64,000 bases of DNA from Lactococcus paracarnosus (GTDB lineage: Bacteria > Bacillota > Bacilli > Lactobacillales > Streptococcaceae): NCBI RefSeq assembly GCF_006770285.1, contig NZ_CP017195.1, forward strand, positions 496,001 through 560,000. The letters run 5' to 3'. Shown piece after piece: positions 61,195 through 64,000 of the stretch. The position numbers and the translations under genes are program-made. The notes under the pieces were generated by a model. The model worked only from the letters and a program-made list of their open reading frames with translations, was not told the origin of the DNA and did not search any database. Every line of letters begins with the position of its first letter. Position 1 is the first letter of the stretch.

Positions 61195-61369
61195 AATATA
61201 TAAGTCGTTATTTATTTTCGAAAATAGCAGTTTCTATAAAGTTAAAAAATCAGATATATGTTACAATTAAGATGTAGTTAGATGTTTTAATGATTAGATG
61301 GTGATATGATTTTGTCGTCGCTTGTTTAGATATCGCAATCTCATGAGGTAAGTAGAGTAAAGGAGAATT

Positions 61370-62962
61370 ATGAATTTTTTTAAGCGCGCAATTCACTCAG
61401 TCACAAGGCAAAAATCAAAGTCATTGATTTTGTTTGCCGTGATTTTCTTACTTGGTAACATCCTTGCAGGAAGTGTTATCATACAACAAGCGACCCAAAA
61501 TGTCGAAAAGACGACAAAGCAACAGATGGGTGCACTCACAACAGTTGACATCGATTGGAATGATCCTAAAGTACAGAAAGAGATGGAGAAATCAAATGGT
61601 TCGCTAAATAACCCCTTATCTGTTAAACTCATAGAAAAAATCGGGGCTAGTCCCTATGTCAAAAATTATGACTATTCTGAATCATCGGGATTTGAATCTC
61701 AGCAGCTGAAACAATTTGCCCCATCAGGTAGCAAAAAAAATAAAACTGAAGAAAAATCGGACGATAAATCAGGCATGGCTAATGGGATGGACACTTATAT
61801 CCCAATACGTGGTGTACAAGATCCTAAAATAATGGATATTGCTTTAGGAAAAATCAAGTTGGTTGAGGGGGCTATTTTTTCACAAACTGATATTAAAAAA
61901 GGGACGCTAGTCGTTTTAGTTTCTAAAGAATTTGCCAGTAAAAATGGCCTATATGTCGGTGATGAGATGACCATCGACCAAACCTTGATGACACCAGGTA
62001 ATATGGATGAAGAAAATAAAGCATCGACTAAGGCATCTTTTGATACTAAAGTTAAAGTAGTAGGGACTTATCAGGTACTTGAAACTGTTCAAAAGAAATC
62101 AGGTAAATCGGATAAAGCAGATAATGGGTCGGTTGTGCATGCAGCAACAATTGGCAGCGGTGGCGGTGATCAAGATATGCTAGATTTTGCGACCTATAAT
62201 ACGATCTATATGCCAAATAAAGCAGTTCATATCATCAATCAAGGCTACATGAAGTATCTGATGGAGAAAAGTCCTGAGTTATTTACTGGTATGAGTGAAA
62301 AGGATTTAAAAGAAGCTAGTGAATCACGGTACACACCACTCTATCAACTCAAGTCAATCGATGATTTAGATAAATTCAAGGCGGATACCAAACCCCTATT
62401 GCCAAAGCCTTATACTATCATGGCATCAACAGATGAATTTGATAAAATTGCAGGACAATTCAACAAATTATCTAAAATTGCTAAAGCAGTCATCGTTGCA
62501 GCCATTAGTTTATCGATTATCTTGATTCTCTTAGTCATCTTACTCTTTATGCGCGATCGAAAAAGAGAGTTGGGTATTTATCTGTCACTAGGCGATAAAA
62601 AATCTACAATTATTTTACAAATTATGGTAGAAGTGTTGACTGTTGCGATTGTCGCACTAGTTATTTCATTAGTGTCAGGTAAATTCCTAGGTGGATTCGC
62701 ATCGGAAGCTTTCCTAAGCTCAAGCAGTAGTCAAGAAGCTACTAATGGCATGATGGGTGGCAACATGATGTCTACTTCATCACTATTTGGTAGTGGTACA
62801 CCTATAAATGCTAAGGCCATTTTAGAAAATTATACTGTATCCTTCACGCCATTTTATATCGTGACCTACCTACTAGCTGGCTTAGGTACAGTAATAGTTT
62901 CTGTCCTTCTCTCAACGCTTTATATCTTCAAATTAAAGCCTAAGAAAATTTTATTGGGGTAA
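61370..62962 (+). CDS. FtsX-like ABC permease
   Basis: 530-aa membrane protein of the MacB/FtsX type. One N-terminal helix (about 18-40), a large extracytoplasmic domain (about 45-365) with a Lys/Ser-rich linker, then three helices (about 370-395, 415-440 and 495-520). Such permeases pair with LolD-like ATPases to export peptides or sense antimicrobials. TAAAGGAG precedes the ATG. It is 6 nt before its ATPase. Confidence 0.88.
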   Translation: MNFFKRAIHSVTRQKSKSLILFAVIFLLGNILAGSVIIQQATQNVEKTTKQQMGALTTVDIDWNDPKVQKEMEKSNGSLNNPLSVKLIEKIGASPYVKNYDYSESSGFESQQLKQFAPSGSKKNKTEEKSDDKSGMANGMDTYIPIRGVQDPKIMDIALGKIKLVEGAIFSQTDIKKGTLVVLVSKEFASKNGLYVGDEMTIDQTLMTPGNMDEENKASTKASFDTKVKVVGTYQVLETVQKKSGKSDKADNGSVVHAATIGSGGGDQDMLDFATYNTIYMPNKAVHIINQGYMKYLMEKSPELFTGMSEKDLKEASESRYTPLYQLKSIDDLDKFKADTKPLLPKPYTIMASTDEFDKIAGQFNKLSKIAKAVIVAAISLSIILILLVILLFMRDRKRELGIYLSLGDKKSTIILQIMVEVLTVAIVALVISLVSGKFLGGFASEAFLSSSSSQEATNGMMGGNMMSTSSLFGSGTPINAKAILENYTVSFTPFYIVTYLLAGLGTVIVSVLLSTLYIFKLKPKKILLG

Positions 62963-62968
62963 ATAACG

Positions 62969-63643
62969 ATGTCAATTATCGAAACAAAAAAATTAGCTTA
63001 CTACTATCAAGACGGTGATATGCAGCGTTATATCTTACGTGATATTTCTGTTAGCTTTGAAAAAGGCAAGATTTACACGATCGTTGGGGAGTCTGGTTCT
63101 GGTAAAACAACATTACTAGCGATGATTGCGGGACTAGATGGGGCCAAAGACGGACAAGTGCTCTTTGAAGGAAAAGATATCAAAGAAATCGGTTTGGACA
63201 AATACCGACGAAATAAGGTATCTATTATCTTTCAAAACAATAATCTGGTGCCTTATTTAACTGCAGTAGAAAATGTATTAGTTGCCATGGACATCACAGA
63301 TAACCCCTTACCGAGTGATAAAAAAGTGATTGCCTATAATTTACTAGATTATATTGGGATTACCCATGATAAAGCTGATCGATTAGTTAGCGGCTTATCA
63401 GGAGGGGAACAACAGAGAATTGTCATTGCTCGAGCTTTAGCAACCAATAGTGATGTTATCCTAGCAGATGAACCAACAGGAAGCCTAGATGAAGCGCGTG
63501 AAAGTGAGATTGTTGCTATCTTTCAACGCTTAGCGCATGAAGATGGCAAAGCAGTTATCATGGTGACACACTCACAAGAAGTTGCAGCGAAATCTGATGT
63601 CACTTACCGGCTTAAAAAAGGTAATTTAAGACAGGAGGATTAA
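62969..63643 (+). CDS. MacB/LolD-like ABC ATPase
   Basis: 224 aa. Walker [10 protein letters not shown] (near 41-49), Q-loop [11 protein letters not shown], signature [15 protein letters not shown], Walker [15 protein letters not shown] and H-loop VTHSQEVAA match the FtsE/LolD/MacB group. It is co-transcribed with the FtsX-like permease. The substrate is unknown, and antimicrobial-peptide defence or lipoprotein/peptide export are possibilities. Confidence 0.92.
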   Translation: MSIIETKKLAYYYQDGDMQRYILRDISVSFEKGKIYTIVGESGSGKTTLLAMIAGLDGAKDGQVLFEGKDIKEIGLDKYRRNKVSIIFQNNNLVPYLTAVENVLVAMDITDNPLPSDKKVIAYNLLDYIGITHDKADRLVSGLSGGEQQRIVIARALATNSDVILADEPTGSLDEARESEIVAIFQRLAHEDGKAVIMVTHSQEVAAKSDVTYRLKKGNLRQED

Positions 63644-63646
63644 TGT

Positions 63647-64000
63647 ATGAGTGATTTTTTATCAAATTTTTCAAATGGTAAGTATCAACCAGAAGCTGCT
63701 AAAGATCCTTTGGAAAATGGCGCAACTAGTCAAGTATCAGATACGGATCAAGATAAGGTAATACCTGATGAGGTGACGCAAAAGCAAGGGAATCCTGAGG
63801 AGATGCCTTGCGCAAAGCCTAATCAAACCAGGAGCGAAGGGGGTATGAAAAACGATAGAGGCATAACAAAGTCATTTGATTCACGCACAGATAAGAACGA
63901 GAAACTTGTTGACCAGATCCAAGAACCTAGTACTTCCCAGCCCGTTCTTAAAGATAGTCTCCTAGTTAAAGATCAATTATTTGCTAAAAAAAGGCAGATG
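63647..64000 (+). CDS. Hydrophilic protein of unknown function, 3' end cut by window edge
   Basis: An open frame from ATG 63647 (AGGAGG upstream) runs 118 codons to the window end without a stop. It begins MSDFLSNFSNGKYQPEAAK and is very hydrophilic (Asp, Glu, Lys, Gln, Ser) and low complexity, with no signal or membrane segment in the visible part. It starts 4 nt after the ATPase stop, so it belongs to that operon; a membrane-linked or adaptor C-terminal domain may follow outside the window. I do not recognise it. Confidence 0.7.
   Translation, partial: MSDFLSNFSNGKYQPEAAKDPLENGATSQVSDTDQDKVIPDEVTQKQGNPEEMPCAKPNQTRSEGGMKNDRGITKSFDSRTDKNEKLVDQIQEPSTSQPVLKDSLLVKDQLFAKKRQM

Overview
The window reads as chromosomal DNA of a low-GC Gram-positive coccus of the family Streptococcaceae, most likely Lactococcus or the split-off genus Pseudolactococcus. 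The evidence is the gene content and order: clpC, a long-form hibernation factor, eno, pflB, a coaE/PmrA-like/rpmG block, ftsW next to pyruvate carboxylase, walRKJ, a tmk-holB-ricT-yabA-rsmI string, rpoY-rnjA, tsaB/GNAT/tsaD and CcpA-type cre sites. The species call is inference. No tRNA, rRNA, CRISPR array or intact prophage was seen.

Layout. 1-13 kb: the 3' part of clpC, hpf, eno, L-asparaginase, a decayed alcohol dehydrogenase, corA, pflB, a DUF1827 gene, coaE, an MFS efflux pump and a short rpmG. 13.5-20 kb: ftsW, pyruvate carboxylase, class II aldolase and a 39-aa membrane peptide. 20-27 kb: the essential WalRK two-component system with WalJ on the minus strand, then a four-gene polar amino-acid ABC importer. 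26.5-31.8 kb: a CBS protein, tmk, holB, ricT, yabA, rsmI and an orphan amino-acid-binding lipoprotein. 31.9-36.9 kb: an anion permease and a GntR-regulated beta-glucoside PTS permease with a GH1 phospho-glycosidase.

37.0-41.6 kb is the most interesting part: a self-contained, apparently acquired locus for a double-glycine-leader peptide. It holds a strong promoter over a palindromic cre-like operator, a 56-aa precursor (37107-37277), an internal terminator, an ABC ATPase with an ABC-2-like permease (candidate immunity), and a C39-peptidase ABC exporter. The predicted mature peptide is 41 residues, hydrophilic, nearly neutral, and carries a Cys-x2-Cys ... His-x5-His layout unlike classical pore-forming class II bacteriocins.

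41.7-51 kb returns to housekeeping: tex, sprT-like, an EndA-type nuclease, adenosine deaminase, rnjA/rpoY, and tsaB, two GNAT acetyltransferases and tsaD. 51.2-58.9 kb is a carbohydrate island: RpiR regulator, GH1 6-phospho-beta-glucosidase, two LplB/YtcP-type permeases, binding lipoprotein, YesL-like protein and ROK kinase. It looks like ABC uptake followed by intracellular phosphorylation and phospho-hydrolysis. 58.9-61.2 kb has a BaiN/YhiN flavoprotein and a scar of mobile DNA (truncated DUF3173-like gene, repeats, truncated IS3 element). The window closes with an FtsX-like permease/ATPase pair and an unfinished hydrophilic ORF.

A cross-cutting observation: at least seven genes (corA, coaE, the 39-aa peptide gene, tmk, gntR, tex, baiN) have a -10 box ending exactly 6 nt before the ATG and no usable Shine-Dalgarno site. 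This predicts leaderless mRNAs. Two of them (corA and baiN) share a near-identical 27-nt promoter element.
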